The notes below the pieces were generated by a model. The model was not told where the DNA came from. It saw only the letters and a program-made list of their open reading frames with translations, and did not search any database. Position numbers and translations under genes: made by a program. 64,000 bases of DNA from Porphyromonas catoniae ATCC 51270. GTDB lineage: Bacteria > Bacteroidota > Bacteroidia > Bacteroidales > Porphyromonadaceae. Location: the NCBI RefSeq assembly GCF_000565015.1, contig NZ_JDFF01000008.1:95725-159724 (forward strand), given 5' to 3'. Below, in pieces: positions 27,833 to 37,665 of the stretch (its first letter is position 1; every line of letters begins with the position of its first letter).

Positions 27833-30256
27833 CTAGAATTTGATGAGGGTGCGTAGGGATACGTTCACCCCACGCTCGTGAGCGTAGTATCTGAAGCGGT
27901 CGGTGTACTCCTTGTAGAGATTATTGAGGATATTCTCCCCTACGATCATGAATCGTACCTCCCTACGCTGAGGTAGGCGAATGGCAAACTCAGCTGTGCC
28001 ATTAAGTAAGAAGTAGGCATCGGGAGAGTCGGAGACGAGATCTTTGTCTGGGTCGAAACGCCGTTGCTTGGTTACATAGAGTCCTGAGAGCGAGATTGAG
28101 GCGTGATACTTCTCTTTTGCCCCAAGGCTTCGTTCGTATGTCCCTGAGAGCCCGTATCGGTCTGAGGGCATGAAGGGAAGCCAGTCTCCACGAGTGACAT
28201 TGCGAGCGAACATCCATTCGCCTTTACCGACTATGGAGAGCCCCTTGAGGGGCGTAATAGTAGCCTCAAGGTCACCTCCGTAGAGCTTCACGTCATCTTG
28301 GTCATATATGAACTTTGGGTACTTCCCGCTGGGATGGTTGTGGAATCGGTCTTTCCCTGTACCTATGTGGTCATAGATGTAGCTATTGATGCGCTGATAG
28401 AAGAGACTGGGCTCGATGGAGAACCATGTGTCACGGTAGCGGCCACCGAGGACGGACTTGTACCCGCGCTCACTCTCGAGCTTGCTGTTGCCCACGACCC
28501 AGTAGGAGCCGTCCTGTAGCCCGATGGCGTACAGCTCATTGATGTCGGGTGGACGCCAAGACCAGCCGATATTGGCACGTACATCCCAGTGATCGTTAAT
28601 GGTGTAGTGTGTGGCAAAGCTCGAGGTGAAGTTGCTGTAGAGCTTAAAGTCGTCGTAGTAGGTATAGTTGCTGAGGCTCGTATAGCCATTGACCGACATT
28701 ACACGGAAGTCATAGCGCATCCCGATGGCACATTGTAACCGATCGAACTGTGCCCGATGTAGGAAATAGCCTCCCATCGTTAGGGCAGCGAAGTTGGGGA
28801 CGAAGGCAGGCTGCTTCGTACCCGGGTAGTTATAGTTGGTCTGGTAGGTATTGGCCGTACCTACGTCGGTGGACATGTTCCATAGCTTCCACTTGGCATT
28901 CCACTGGGCGTCCACCTTGTAGGTCTTGAGGATAAGGTCCTGCATAGGCACCCAGCTCCACTCTACCTTCTTGCGGTTCTCAAACTCCTGTCGGAGGTTC
29001 TCCTGGAAGGAAGCCGTGAGGGTGAGCTTGTGGTTGTCGTTGATGTTCCATTTGAGCTCTCCCTTGAGGGTGAAATGCTGTGACTGCTGGAAGGGGGGCT
29101 TGATGCTGTAGGAGAAGGGATGGATGGTGCTGGGATCTGGTCGACCGTACTCAAATCTCTTGATGAGCTGGTCGAGGTCAGAGATCTTGCTGGCGTAGTA
29201 GATACCACTGCGCTGGTAGTAGAGGCTAGAGGAGAGGTCTACCTCTATCCGCCGACTCTTGTAGCCGAGGACGCCTGAGAGGCTGATGGTGTTGTAGCCC
29301 GTGTTGTTGAGGATATACTCAGCCGTGCGGTAGTCACCGCCCTTGGTGTACATGCCGTGTAGGCGTAGCCCGACATTGCGGTAGCCAAGCTCGAGGCTTC
29401 CCGAGCCACTGCCTCCTCGGGCATTGGTGTCGTAGCCGAGGTTAGCCTTGCCATGTACTTGGAGCTTATCGTTCCCGTAGGGTAGGGGTGCCTCGTTGAG
29501 TAGGACGACACCTCCCATAGCACCGAAGCCATAGCGCACACACTCGGCACCCTTGACGACCTCGACCATGCTTGCCCCTGTGTAGTCGATCTCGGGGGCA
29601 TGGTCTGCGCCCCAGCTCTGGCTCTCTAGACGAACGCCATTATTCATCAGTAGGATACGACTGCTGTGCATGCCCTGGATTACGGGTTTGGCCACTGTGC
29701 TACCTGAGCTAATGGAGCTGACGCCAGGGATGGTCTCGAGCATCTTAGCCAGCGAGGTAGCACCTCCTTTATCTAGCACCTCGGAGCTAATACGAGCGGT
29801 CTGCTGGAGCTTATTGGTCTGGCGTCGCTGCCCTGAGATTAGGACTTCGCGGAACTGTTTGACATCCTCCTGCATCCGGAATGTAAGTGGTTTCCCGGGG
29901 GTGACGGTGGAGGTGCTTCGGATGGTCTTGTAGCCGATGTACGTGATCTGTACCTGTACCTCTCGCACCGGTTGCTTGAAGCGAAGGACACATCTACCGC
30001 TTTGGTCTGTGACGTCTGGGCTAATCGCACCTGTACAGCGTACCACAGCCCCGATGATTGGCTCACGGCTGGCAGCGTTGAGGACAACGATGGTTACACG
30101 CCGAGGGTCTTCGGGCTCTGAGGAGAGATCTGAGGGAGAGGTTGTGGCTAGGAGTGTGGAGGCTGAGGTGAAGATTACCCCAGCGAGGAGAAGAAGTTGC
30201 GACCAGAGACGGCGGTATGTCCGTGCCTCGTGTGATCGCATGCATAGTATTGACAT
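27833..30256 (-). CDS. TonB-dependent outer-membrane receptor
   Basis: This 807-residue protein has a signal peptide, a carboxypeptidase-like beta-sandwich (REPIIGAVVRC...DQSGRCVLRF, residues about 58-120) and a plug (RISSEVLDKGGATSLAKMLETIPGVSSIS). A 22-strand barrel follows, with receptor motifs such as NELYAIGLQDGSYWVVGN and the end VSLRTLIKF. The substrate is unknown; the linked His/Met-rich lipoproteins hint at metal or heme. First gene of a minus-strand operon of four. ATG 30241 is an alternative start. Confidence 0.92.
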   Translation of the reverse strand: MSILCMRSHEARTYRRLWSQLLLLAGVIFTSASTLLATTSPSDLSSEPEDPRRVTIVVLNAASREPIIGAVVRCTGAISPDVTDQSGRCVLRFKQPVREVQVQITYIGYKTIRSTSTVTPGKPLTFRMQEDVKQFREVLISGQRRQTNKLQQTARISSEVLDKGGATSLAKMLETIPGVSSISSGSTVAKPVIQGMHSSRILLMNNGVRLESQSWGADHAPEIDYTGASMVEVVKGAECVRYGFGAMGGVVLLNEAPLPYGNDKLQVHGKANLGYDTNARGGSGSGSLELGYRNVGLRLHGMYTKGGDYRTAEYILNNTGYNTISLSGVLGYKSRRIEVDLSSSLYYQRSGIYYASKISDLDQLIKRFEYGRPDPSTIHPFSYSIKPPFQQSQHFTLKGELKWNINDNHKLTLTASFQENLRQEFENRKKVEWSWVPMQDLILKTYKVDAQWNAKWKLWNMSTDVGTANTYQTNYNYPGTKQPAFVPNFAALTMGGYFLHRAQFDRLQCAIGMRYDFRVMSVNGYTSLSNYTYYDDFKLYSNFTSSFATHYTINDHWDVRANIGWSWRPPDINELYAIGLQDGSYWVVGNSKLESERGYKSVLGGRYRDTWFSIEPSLFYQRINSYIYDHIGTGKDRFHNHPSGKYPKFIYDQDDVKLYGGDLEATITPLKGLSIVGKGEWMFARNVTRGDWLPFMPSDRYGLSGTYERSLGAKEKYHASISLSGLYVTKQRRFDPDKDLVSDSPDAYFLLNGTAEFAIRLPQRREVRFMIVGENILNNLYKEYTDRFRYYAHERGVNVSLRTLIKF

Positions 30257-30607
30257 ATTTCCATAGGGTTACTTTACAATGCTAGAGAGTCTCCCCCTTG
30301 ACTTAGCTGAAACAACGCTGAGAGAGGGTGGGAGACGAAGTGAACGTGGCTCATGCGGAAGCCCCCAGGTATGGGGTGTCACTTCGGGTGCAAAGGTCGA
30401 GCCTTTTTTGTGGTAAATAAATACCTAGTTATGTGTATTTTTCCCCCAGATTCCTCGTGAATATACCTAGGGAGTTCCCTGTGCCTCGTATGATTACAAT
30501 TATATATACGACGACTGCGTTCCTTGAGGAAAGGGAGGGGGCCTCCCCGCTCTCTCATTAGAGCCTGCGAAAGCCCCTTGTTTACGAGGCTTCTGAGCGG
30601 TCTCCTG

Positions 30608-30716
30608 CGAGTTACCATAAGTCGTTGCAAAGAGTTGTGGTAACTCGCTCCAAAGAGTTATGGTAAGTCGTTAAAGAGAGTTATGGTAACTCGTTGCGAC
30701 GACTTATGGTAACTCG
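30608..30716 (+). repeat. 23-bp palindromic repeat array, family 1, copy 5 (5 units)
   Basis: Cores are centred at 30616, 30639, 30662, 30685 and 30708, all 23 bp apart. Centres read CCA, TGG, TGG, TGG, TGG. The array lies in the 857-bp divergent gap between the TonB receptor and the glycogen-synthase-like gene. Apart from a plus-strand promoter at 30939, the rest of that gap shows nothing else recognisable. Confidence 0.9.
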
Positions 30717-30938
30717 TCTCGTCTCTCTGTAATGCACTGTGTCACAGCCTCTCAGTGGGGTGGTGAGCATGGGGCTGTTGGACCGCTGATGTGGTCTGGG
30801 ATAACTCGCTGGCTTAGCGGACAGAAGCCTTGGGTGGAGAGTGGTGAAGAAGTGTAGGTGAAGAGGCTTGGTTGGTGTAGGTACAGGTGCTGGTGAGTGG
30901 GGACGATGGATAGGGAGAGTTGTTGTGGCGGATTTCCG

Positions 30939-30946
30939 TATCTTTG
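30939..30946 (+). promoter_or_regulatory. -7 box for the 31.1-kb operon
   Basis: TATCTTTG matches TAnnTTTG. It lies about 168 bases before the first gene, giving a leader of about 160 nt. A TTG at 30920-30922 is slightly too close to serve as a good -33 box. Confidence 0.5.
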
Positions 30947-31113
30947 CATAGTATAAGTATGGTACGCCCAAGTGGCTCGTTAGGTCATGGTGCATAGGCT
31001 GTCAGCTGGCTATGATCTCCGATGGAGGCCGTGATGTAGTTTGGGGAAGGGAGGTGCTCCCTCTCACGTAGCTACGGCATCTAGAGCGTGATCCTTGGGT
31101 TAAAAAGTGACGA

Positions 31114-31920
31114 ATGAAATCAAGACGTATATTGTACATCTCGCAGGAGATCAATCCCTATCTGCCCGAATCGGATATCTCACTTACTGCGCGTCGGCTC
31201 CCTCAAGGTATTCAGGAGCTAGGGAATGACATCCGCATCTTCATGCCTCGCTTCGGAATGATCAATGAGCGACGCAATCAGCTACACGAGGTCATTCGTC
31301 TCTCGGGGATCAATATGATCATCAACAACAACGATCATCCCCTCATCATCAAGGTGGCCTCCCTGCCAACGGCACGACTGCAGGTATATTTCATCGACAA
31401 CGATGACTTCTTCCAGCGCAAGAGTCTTTTTGATCCTGAGCCTAAGGGACAGAATGACAATGACGAACGATCAATCTTCTTCGTGCGAGGTGCGCTCGAG
31501 ACTGTGAAGAAGCTCCGTTGGATCCCCGACATCATACACTGCCATGGTACCTTCACGGCTCTGGGGATGCTATACCTTCGGAAGTTCTACAACGATGATC
31601 CTTGTCTGAAGAAGGCCAAGCTGGTGTTCTCTCTCTACAACGAGGCACAGCCCGTGGAGATGACTGAGCACCTCTTTGAATCACTAAAGTTCGATAAGTT
31701 CAAGCCCGCAGCGACCTCGGTCATGCAGGGTAAGGCCGACTATACCGCCCTTAGTAAACTCGCGATACACTATGCTCATGGTGTGGTGCAGGGGAGTCCC
31801 GAGCTTGCCCCTGAGCTCAAGAGCTACATCGAGGAGACGGGCGTGAATTTCCTCCCCTTCCCAGGGCTGGAGTTTGACGCAGCGGTGTACAACGAGTTCT
31901 ACAAACAGATCCTCCCATGA
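31114..31920 (+). CDS. Short glycogen/starch-synthase-like protein (GT5 N-terminal domain)
   Basis: This 268-residue protein matches only the N-terminal Rossmann domain of glycogen synthase (ILYISQEINPYLPESDISLTAR, HGRLPQGIQELGNDIRIFMPRFG-like, and DIIHCHGTFTALGMLYLR near residue 145). The C-terminal nucleotide-sugar domain is absent. Proteins of this short form are widespread in Bacteroidota, so it is probably not a recent truncation. Without the second domain it may not be a synthase. It overlaps the next gene by 4 bases. Confidence 0.8.
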   Translation: MKSRRILYISQEINPYLPESDISLTARRLPQGIQELGNDIRIFMPRFGMINERRNQLHEVIRLSGINMIINNNDHPLIIKVASLPTARLQVYFIDNDDFFQRKSLFDPEPKGQNDNDERSIFFVRGALETVKKLRWIPDIIHCHGTFTALGMLYLRKFYNDDPCLKKAKLVFSLYNEAQPVEMTEHLFESLKFDKFKPAATSVMQGKADYTALSKLAIHYAHGVVQGSPELAPELKSYIEETGVNFLPFPGLEFDAAVYNEFYKQILP

Positions 31921-33332
31921 TCCAGCATAAGTCTATCCTAAGAGTACTCAGTCTTTCTCTTGGTCTCACCCTCCTCCCCTCTTGCTCAGATAGCCTATCT
32001 GAGATTGGAGAGAGCGTGCAGCCCTCGGGCGACAAGATTGAAGGTCAGATGACCTACCTGCAGATGACTGCTGCTACAATAGCAGATGAGCAGGTCTATT
32101 CTAGTACGAATAACGCCCTCTTCGGTGTCATCACCGATCCTGAGTATGGTACCGAGCGTGGTGAATACATCACACAGGTGCGTACGGCTCCCGGGTTTAA
32201 GCTCGATCCTGAGCCACTGAACAACAAGCTGGACTCAGTGACCCTGCGCCTCTACTACGTGAACCGCACGGGCAATCTTAGCTCCTCTATTAAGATGGAG
32301 GTCTACGAAGTGGCGAAGGGCTTCACAGGGAATAACCTATCATCTAAGGATCTAGAGGCCTATCGTCAGGCAGGGGCACTTGTAGGGAGTCAGATCATTA
32401 CGCCTGATCGGGACGCCTTCAAGCAGAAGATCAGTCAGCGAGACTCTGCCTACTTTGTCTCTGTGCGTCTCAGTGACGAGCTTGGACAGCGTATCTACAA
32501 CCTCTCCAAGAGTAACCCTGAGTACTTCGCATCACAGACGGCATTTAGTCAGAATGTTCTCGGGGGACTACTTGTCACACCTTCCACGGGAGCAGGTTAC
32601 ATGCTTCAGGTGCTCCAGACGAGCCTAGTCCTGCACTACCACCGCCCCCATGCAACGAAGACTGATAGCACGGTGCGATATGCTCAGTCCTTCGTAAACA
32701 CCGAGCTTACGCCACGACTCAATGGTCTTAGCTCCAGCGAGGTCTCCAAGCTCACAGCGACAAACAGCCAGTACTGCTATGTCAAGGGGCCCGCGGGGGT
32801 GACTGCCGAGCTGACGCTATCCGCAGACGAGTTGCAGCGTCTACTCGCCTCAGCACCACAGCTGGGTAGTGGGCAGAGTAAGAACGAGTTCTTTAGCCGT
32901 ACATGGCTACTCTCAGCGGCGAATATCTCCCTCAAGGTGGATAATCCTAGTAAGCTCTTGCTCAACCCTCCCCCCTTCTTGCTGTTGCTTCCTAGTGAGG
33001 ATGCCGCAGAATTCTTTAAGTCTTCTAGCCCGACACTCAAGCGTGCTCAGACCTATCTCTCCGAGCAGTATCAGGCGTCGGCTTTGGTATATAACTTCCG
33101 TAACATCGCCGAGCTGGTCACTCAGCATCTCATAAAGCATGCAAGCTACAGCGCAGGGAGTGGGTGGCAGATTACCCAGCCCATTAAGCTAAAGATCGTG
33201 CCTGTGGAGTACAACAGTAGCCAAAATGTCACTCTAACCCTACAGCAGTATCTCTTCCCGTACTTCGTGAGACTCTCCAAGGATGCGCAAGCACTTCGGT
33301 TTGGCTTCATCGTAGCCAAGAGACAACAGTAA
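31917..33332 (+). CDS. DUF4270 lipoprotein
   Basis: This 471-residue protein has a lipobox LPSC (Cys23). The DUF4270 pattern follows: TNNALFGVITDPEYGTERGEYITQVR, then LDSVTLRLYYVNRTG around residues 60-120. It forms a conserved pair with the short glycogen-synthase-like protein in Bacteroidota. Its role is unknown; it is predicted to be anchored in the outer membrane. The start overlaps the preceding stop by 4 bases. Confidence 0.85.
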   Translation: MIQHKSILRVLSLSLGLTLLPSCSDSLSEIGESVQPSGDKIEGQMTYLQMTAATIADEQVYSSTNNALFGVITDPEYGTERGEYITQVRTAPGFKLDPEPLNNKLDSVTLRLYYVNRTGNLSSSIKMEVYEVAKGFTGNNLSSKDLEAYRQAGALVGSQIITPDRDAFKQKISQRDSAYFVSVRLSDELGQRIYNLSKSNPEYFASQTAFSQNVLGGLLVTPSTGAGYMLQVLQTSLVLHYHRPHATKTDSTVRYAQSFVNTELTPRLNGLSSSEVSKLTATNSQYCYVKGPAGVTAELTLSADELQRLLASAPQLGSGQSKNEFFSRTWLLSAANISLKVDNPSKLLLNPPPFLLLLPSEDAAEFFKSSSPTLKRAQTYLSEQYQASALVYNFRNIAELVTQHLIKHASYSAGSGWQITQPIKLKIVPVEYNSSQNVTLTLQQYLFPYFVRLSKDAQALRFGFIVAKRQQ

Positions 33333-33343
33333 TGTAACCCTTC

Positions 33344-33409
33344 GGGCAGTCCTCCGATAGCAATCTCTCTCCCCTCGTTTAAGGGTTGGTTGCTGTCGAA
33401 GGGCTGCCC
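33344..33409 (+). terminator. Hairpin between DUF4270 gene and permease gene
   Basis: A 20-bp stem with two G-U pairs and one mismatch (GGGCAGTCCTCCGATAGCAA at 33344-33363 with 33390-33409) is followed by TTCTCCTTTAA. It may terminate the upstream unit or attenuate the next. Confidence 0.5.
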
Positions 33410-33431
33410 TTCTCCTTTAATACATACACAC

Positions 33432-34697
33432 ATGAAATCGAGAAACATCAAGCTACGCCTCACGGTGATGAACTACCTCCAGTTCGCAATCTGGGGGGCA
33501 TACCTCACATCAATGGGGCGGTATTTGGGTGCAGCAGGTTTCGGCGAGCAGATTGGAGGCTTCTATGCAATGCAGGGCTTCGTATCTCTATTCATGCCTG
33601 CCTTGATGGGTATTGTTGCAGACCGATGGATACCTGCACAGCGTCTCTTAGGTCTGTGTCATGCCTTGGCTGGAGGGCTTATGCTTGCACTCTTCGGTTA
33701 CACTCAGACTGCTGCCCCCGAGTATCCCATCCTCTTCACGCTCTATTCGTTGAGTGTAGCCTTCTACATGCCCACGATTGCGCTGAGCAACTCCGTAGCC
33801 TATAGCGCACTAGAGCAGGCAGGGCTTGATCTCGTCAAGAGCTTCCCTCCGATACGAGTCTTTGGAACAGTTGGTTTCATTTGCACGATGGTGATGGTGA
33901 GCCTTGTAGGGGTAGAGGCTACGAGTGGCCAGTTCGCTGTGTCGGGAGGGCTAGGAATCTTGCTCGCTCTTTACGCACAGACGCTTCCACATTGTTCCAC
34001 AGCACCCAAAGGTCAGAGCAAGAGCTTGGTGGAGGCACTTGGCCTACGAGCCTTTGTGCTTTTCAAGGAAAAGAAGATGGCACTTTTCTTCATCTTCTCC
34101 ATGCTCCTTGGTGTGAGCCTGCAGGTAACTAATGGCTTTGCCAATCCATTTATTAGTGCCTTCGGAGAGATAGATGCCTACAAAGATACTTTCGGGGTAC
34201 AGCATGCTAACATCCTCATTGCCCTATCGCAGGCCTCCGAGACACTGTGTATCTTGCTTATTCCCTTTGCACTTCGTCGCTTCGGGATCAAGATCGTGAT
34301 GCTGATCTCTATGGTCGCTTGGGTGCTTCGCTTCGGGCTCTTGGGGCTGGGAGATCCAGGGGCGGGTGTTTGGCTCTTCGTGTTAAGCATGCTCGTCTAT
34401 GGCGTAGCCTTTGACTTCTTTAATGTATCAGGTTCGCTCTTTGTGGATCGGGAGACGGATCCCTCGATTCGCTCCAGTGCGCAGGGTCTTTTTATGATAA
34501 TGACCAATGGTATAGGTGCTACACTGGGTTCGCTCGGGGCACAAGCAGTCATCAATCACTTTGTTAACAGTGAGACGGACACCACTGCCCGAATGCTTGG
34601 CTGGAGTATGAGCTGGTATACCTTCGCGGCTTATGCTGCTGTGGTGGCAGTGCTTTTTGCGGTGCTCTTCCGATATAAGCGACAGGCTGAGGGATAG
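33432..34697 (+). CDS. MFS permease of the nucleoside:H+ symporter type
   Basis: Starting at MKSRNIKLRLTVMNYLQFAI gives 421 residues with about twelve hydrophobic segments. An ATG-like start at 33390 would add 14 non-conserved residues. The opening LRLTVMNYLQFAIWGAYL and GRYLG resemble the NupG/XapB nucleoside permease family. Substrate specificity is not shown by the sequence. It is followed by a glycosyltransferase 35 bases downstream. Confidence 0.8.
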   Translation: MKSRNIKLRLTVMNYLQFAIWGAYLTSMGRYLGAAGFGEQIGGFYAMQGFVSLFMPALMGIVADRWIPAQRLLGLCHALAGGLMLALFGYTQTAAPEYPILFTLYSLSVAFYMPTIALSNSVAYSALEQAGLDLVKSFPPIRVFGTVGFICTMVMVSLVGVEATSGQFAVSGGLGILLALYAQTLPHCSTAPKGQSKSLVEALGLRAFVLFKEKKMALFFIFSMLLGVSLQVTNGFANPFISAFGEIDAYKDTFGVQHANILIALSQASETLCILLIPFALRRFGIKIVMLISMVAWVLRFGLLGLGDPGAGVWLFVLSMLVYGVAFDFFNVSGSLFVDRETDPSIRSSAQGLFMIMTNGIGATLGSLGAQAVINHFVNSETDTTARMLGWSMSWYTFAAYAAVVAVLFAVLFRYKRQAEG

Positions 34698-34732
34698 ATC
34701 TCCTCAGCTCGGTCATACCCACTACCTGACTG

Positions 34733-35875
34733 ATGAATATTGCCTTTGATGCAAAGCGCATCACGCACAACGCTACGGGGCTCGGCAACTATAGTCGCTT
34801 CGTCCTCGGCACGCTCACGGAGTTCCTGCCCGAGAACCGCTACCTGCTCTACTCGCCCTCTGTGGGAAATCCTGAGCTTTACCGGCAGCTCCTCACACAT
34901 CGCTCTGTACGTCTCTTCACGCCGCATCGTGCCTTGGCATTGATGGGTGGGAGCCTGTGGCGTAACTTCTCTGTCCCTCGTCATCTTCGGACGCAGCATG
35001 TGGACCTTTTCCACGGACTTAGTAACGAGCTACCTGTCGGACTGTATAACGCTCGTCGGGTGGGGACTGTGGTAACGATCCATGACTTGGCGTTCATCCG
35101 TTACCCGCAGTTCTATAAGGCGATTGATCGTCTCCTCTATAGGAAGAAGTACGGAGCCTCGGCACGTCATGCCGATCGTGTCATTACGGTGAGTGAAGCT
35201 ACTCGCAGGGATGTGATTGATATCTTCGGTGTGGAGGAGGAGCGCGTGACCACTGTTTATCAGGGATGCTCTGAGGCATTCTCACGCATTACCCCTGAAG
35301 AGACGCAGGCTTCACGTGGTCTTTTTGCTCTTCCTCGTCGCTACATCCTCTTTGTGGGAAGTATTGAGGAGCGCAAGAATCTTGGTCTCATAGTCGAGGC
35401 TCTAAGTTTACTACAAGATAAAGAGCTGCATCTCGTGGCTGTTGGGCGCAAGACACCCTACACCCAGCTCGTCCTAGAGCGTGCTCGTCGTCTCGGGGTG
35501 CTGTCTCGTCTGCATCTCTTGCACGGTGTCTCAGGGGGAAACCTCCCGGGGATCTATGCTGGAGCGGAGGTGTTTGTCTACCCTTCTCGTTTTGAGGGCT
35601 TCGGGATCCCTATTATTGAGGCTCTGAGTGCAGGGGTACCTGTGATTGGGGCTACAGGCTCTTGTCTAGAGGAGGCTGGAGGCCCGAGTAGTCTGTACAC
35701 TGATCCTACGGATGCCTCGATGCTGGCTACTCTAATCGACCGAGTGGTGATTGATATATCGCTCCGTAAGAAGATGATTGAGGATGGTTTGCACTATGTA
35801 CAGAGGTTTACCCCGAAGCGTATTGCCAAGGATCTCTCAGCAATCTACGAAGAAGTCCTACTAACCTACGAATAA
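34733..35875 (+). CDS. GT4-family glycosyltransferase
   Basis: This 380-residue GT-B enzyme has an N-terminal glycine-rich start (DAKRITHNATGLGNYSRFVL) and HDLAFIRYPQFY near residue 120. The nucleotide-sugar domain carries LFVGSIEERKNLGLIVEAL. It ends in the E-x7-E type motif FEGFGIPIIEALSAGVPVIG near residue 285. Members transfer mannose or similar sugars to surface glycans. No other glycan genes are adjacent. Confidence 0.88.
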   Translation: MNIAFDAKRITHNATGLGNYSRFVLGTLTEFLPENRYLLYSPSVGNPELYRQLLTHRSVRLFTPHRALALMGGSLWRNFSVPRHLRTQHVDLFHGLSNELPVGLYNARRVGTVVTIHDLAFIRYPQFYKAIDRLLYRKKYGASARHADRVITVSEATRRDVIDIFGVEEERVTTVYQGCSEAFSRITPEETQASRGLFALPRRYILFVGSIEERKNLGLIVEALSLLQDKELHLVAVGRKTPYTQLVLERARRLGVLSRLHLLHGVSGGNLPGIYAGAEVFVYPSRFEGFGIPIIEALSAGVPVIGATGSCLEEAGGPSSLYTDPTDASMLATLIDRVVIDISLRKKMIEDGLHYVQRFTPKRIAKDLSAIYEEVLLTYE

Positions 35876-35923
35876 TGAGTGTAAAGCCCTGTTGAAAAGG
35901 GATAGGCTTACATATAAAGGGAG

Positions 35924-35983
35924 AAGCAAGTAGCCCATGCGCCACGTCGAAAGACGGATGCATGGGCTACTTGCTTTTGCTTT
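35924..35983 (+). terminator. Terminator between GT4 gene and dnaA
   Basis: A 17-bp perfect stem (AAGCAAGTAGCCCATGC with GCATGGGCTACTTGCTT) encloses a small inner hairpin CGTC-GAAA-GACG with a GNRA tetraloop. TTTGCTTTG follows. It lies between convergent genes and could serve both. Confidence 0.85.
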
Positions 35984-36150
35984 GTGTGGGGATTTAATTG
36001 CCCTCTGATGATGGTCTGGGTGTGCGCTGTGCAGAAGTTTTGCTCCCTCGTGTGTGGGGAGATGAGCGTCCTCTAGCGTGCTATGCTCGTGCCCTCCTCT
36101 ATGCCGTGTTAGGCCCTCCTCTAGTGCTCGGTTACAGAAGAGAGGGTAGG

Positions 36151-37560
36151 CTAGCGACCCTTGAGTTTGAGCTCGATTTCGGTGATGCGTTGCTTCAGGT
36201 CTTGCTCGAGCTCGATACGTCCCTCGATGGACTTCACGCCGTGCATGACGGTCGTGTGGTCATTGCGGTTGAGGAGCTTTGCTGTGGCCTTGTAGGAGAC
36301 ATTGGTGAGCTTCTTCACGAGATACATCACCACTTGTCGCGGAAGGGCTAGCTCAGCACGTCGGGAGGACGTGCGTAGCTGGTCAGGCTGGAGACCGTAG
36401 GATTCGCAAACGGCCTCTAGGATGGTGTTTGGTGTAATCTCACGCTGGTCGATTGAGACGGAGCCCCCGACGATACGACGTGTCATCGCCATATCGACCT
36501 TACCCTGATCTGAGTACTTGGAGTGTGTGATGAGTGTACGGATGGCTCCCTCAAGCTGACGGACATTGTCGGGCATATTCTCAGCGATGAACTCGACACA
36601 TTCCTCACCCAGCTCAACTCCGCTCTCTGCAACTCGATGCTGGAGTATCTTACGCCTTAGCTCGAGGTCTGGGCGATCAATGCGCAGCATCATCGCGCTC
36701 TGGATGCGGGTCATGATACGTGTCTCCATCCCCTTGAGATCAATAGGTGGCACATCACAAGTCACGATGATCTGCTTGCCTAGTAGGTAAAGGTGGTTGA
36801 AGATGTCGAAGAAGGCCTGTTGTGTCTTTACCTTGCCGATGAGTCCCTGTATATCGTCGATAATCAGGAGATCCATCTGCTGGTAGAAGCCAATGAAGGT
36901 GCCACGCCCTGGGCCTCGGTTTAGGCTGTCGCGGATGAACTGCGCCTCAAACTTCGAGCTTGACACGTAGCTTACTCTCAGCTCAGGGTGTAGCTCCATA
37001 GCTCGCTGTCCGATGGCCTGAGAGAGGTGCGTCTTACCCACACCACTAGGGCCATAGATGAATAGAAAGTTCAGAGGTGCTTGCCCTGGGCGTGCGGCCG
37101 TAGCCTCAGCGATCCTCAGAGCCTCCCTGTTACATGCGCTCTCATAGAAGGTCTCAAAGCGTAGATCAGCACTCAGGTGCGACGTGTACTCTTGAGCCTT
37201 GGGGGAGAGAGCTTGGCGTGCTATTTGTCGCCTTGCTATCTCTGGGTCAACATCAATGACTACCTCCATCTCTCCGCCTAGTACGCTGTCGGTGACCTGC
37301 TTCAGCAGATCAAAGTGCCGCTCCATCAGGGTATTGAGGAACTGCTCCGAGGGTGCGTATAGGACGAGTGCATCAAAGGTCTCACCCTTCTCATCTTCGC
37401 GTTGCTCCACACCCACCGAGCGGATGGGGGTGAACCACGTCTGAAGAGTCTGTGGATCGGTGGCCTGAGCCAGCAGCAGCATACAACGCTGCCAGAGCGT
37501 ATCTCCCGAGGGAGAGATCGGCGTTTGCATGAGAGGGGTAGTTCCGTTGTCCGTTGCCAA
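36151..37560 (-). CDS. dnaA: Chromosomal replication initiator DnaA
   Basis: This 469-residue initiator has domain I (DTLWQRCMLLLAQATDPQTLQTWFTPI), a short linker, and the AAA+ domain with Walker A GPSGVGKTH at about residues 170-178 and LLIIDDIQ as Walker B. The C-terminal DNA-binding domain carries LPRQVVMYLVKKLTN and the signature RNDHTTVMHGVKSIEGR. It binds DnaA boxes at the origin. The 570-bp upstream region holds matching boxes. It is transcribed alone. Confidence 0.98.
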   Translation of the reverse strand: MATDNGTTPLMQTPISPSGDTLWQRCMLLLAQATDPQTLQTWFTPIRSVGVEQREDEKGETFDALVLYAPSEQFLNTLMERHFDLLKQVTDSVLGGEMEVVIDVDPEIARRQIARQALSPKAQEYTSHLSADLRFETFYESACNREALRIAEATAARPGQAPLNFLFIYGPSGVGKTHLSQAIGQRAMELHPELRVSYVSSSKFEAQFIRDSLNRGPGRGTFIGFYQQMDLLIIDDIQGLIGKVKTQQAFFDIFNHLYLLGKQIIVTCDVPPIDLKGMETRIMTRIQSAMMLRIDRPDLELRRKILQHRVAESGVELGEECVEFIAENMPDNVRQLEGAIRTLITHSKYSDQGKVDMAMTRRIVGGSVSIDQREITPNTILEAVCESYGLQPDQLRTSSRRAELALPRQVVMYLVKKLTNVSYKATAKLLNRNDHTTVMHGVKSIEGRIELEQDLKQRITEIELKLKGR

Positions 37561-37665
37561 GGGTGTAAAGTTTATAGTCGCATTCTTGTGGCGATTGCTA
37601 TCTCTGATTATGGTGGGCTTGTGGGGAGGGGTGTGACCTACCTCAGCTAACCTGTTGAGAAAGAG

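Noticed and set aside
30681..30995. Minus-strand open frame across array copy 5
   Set aside because: It is made partly of the repeat array and reads as low-complexity Pro/His/Ser text.
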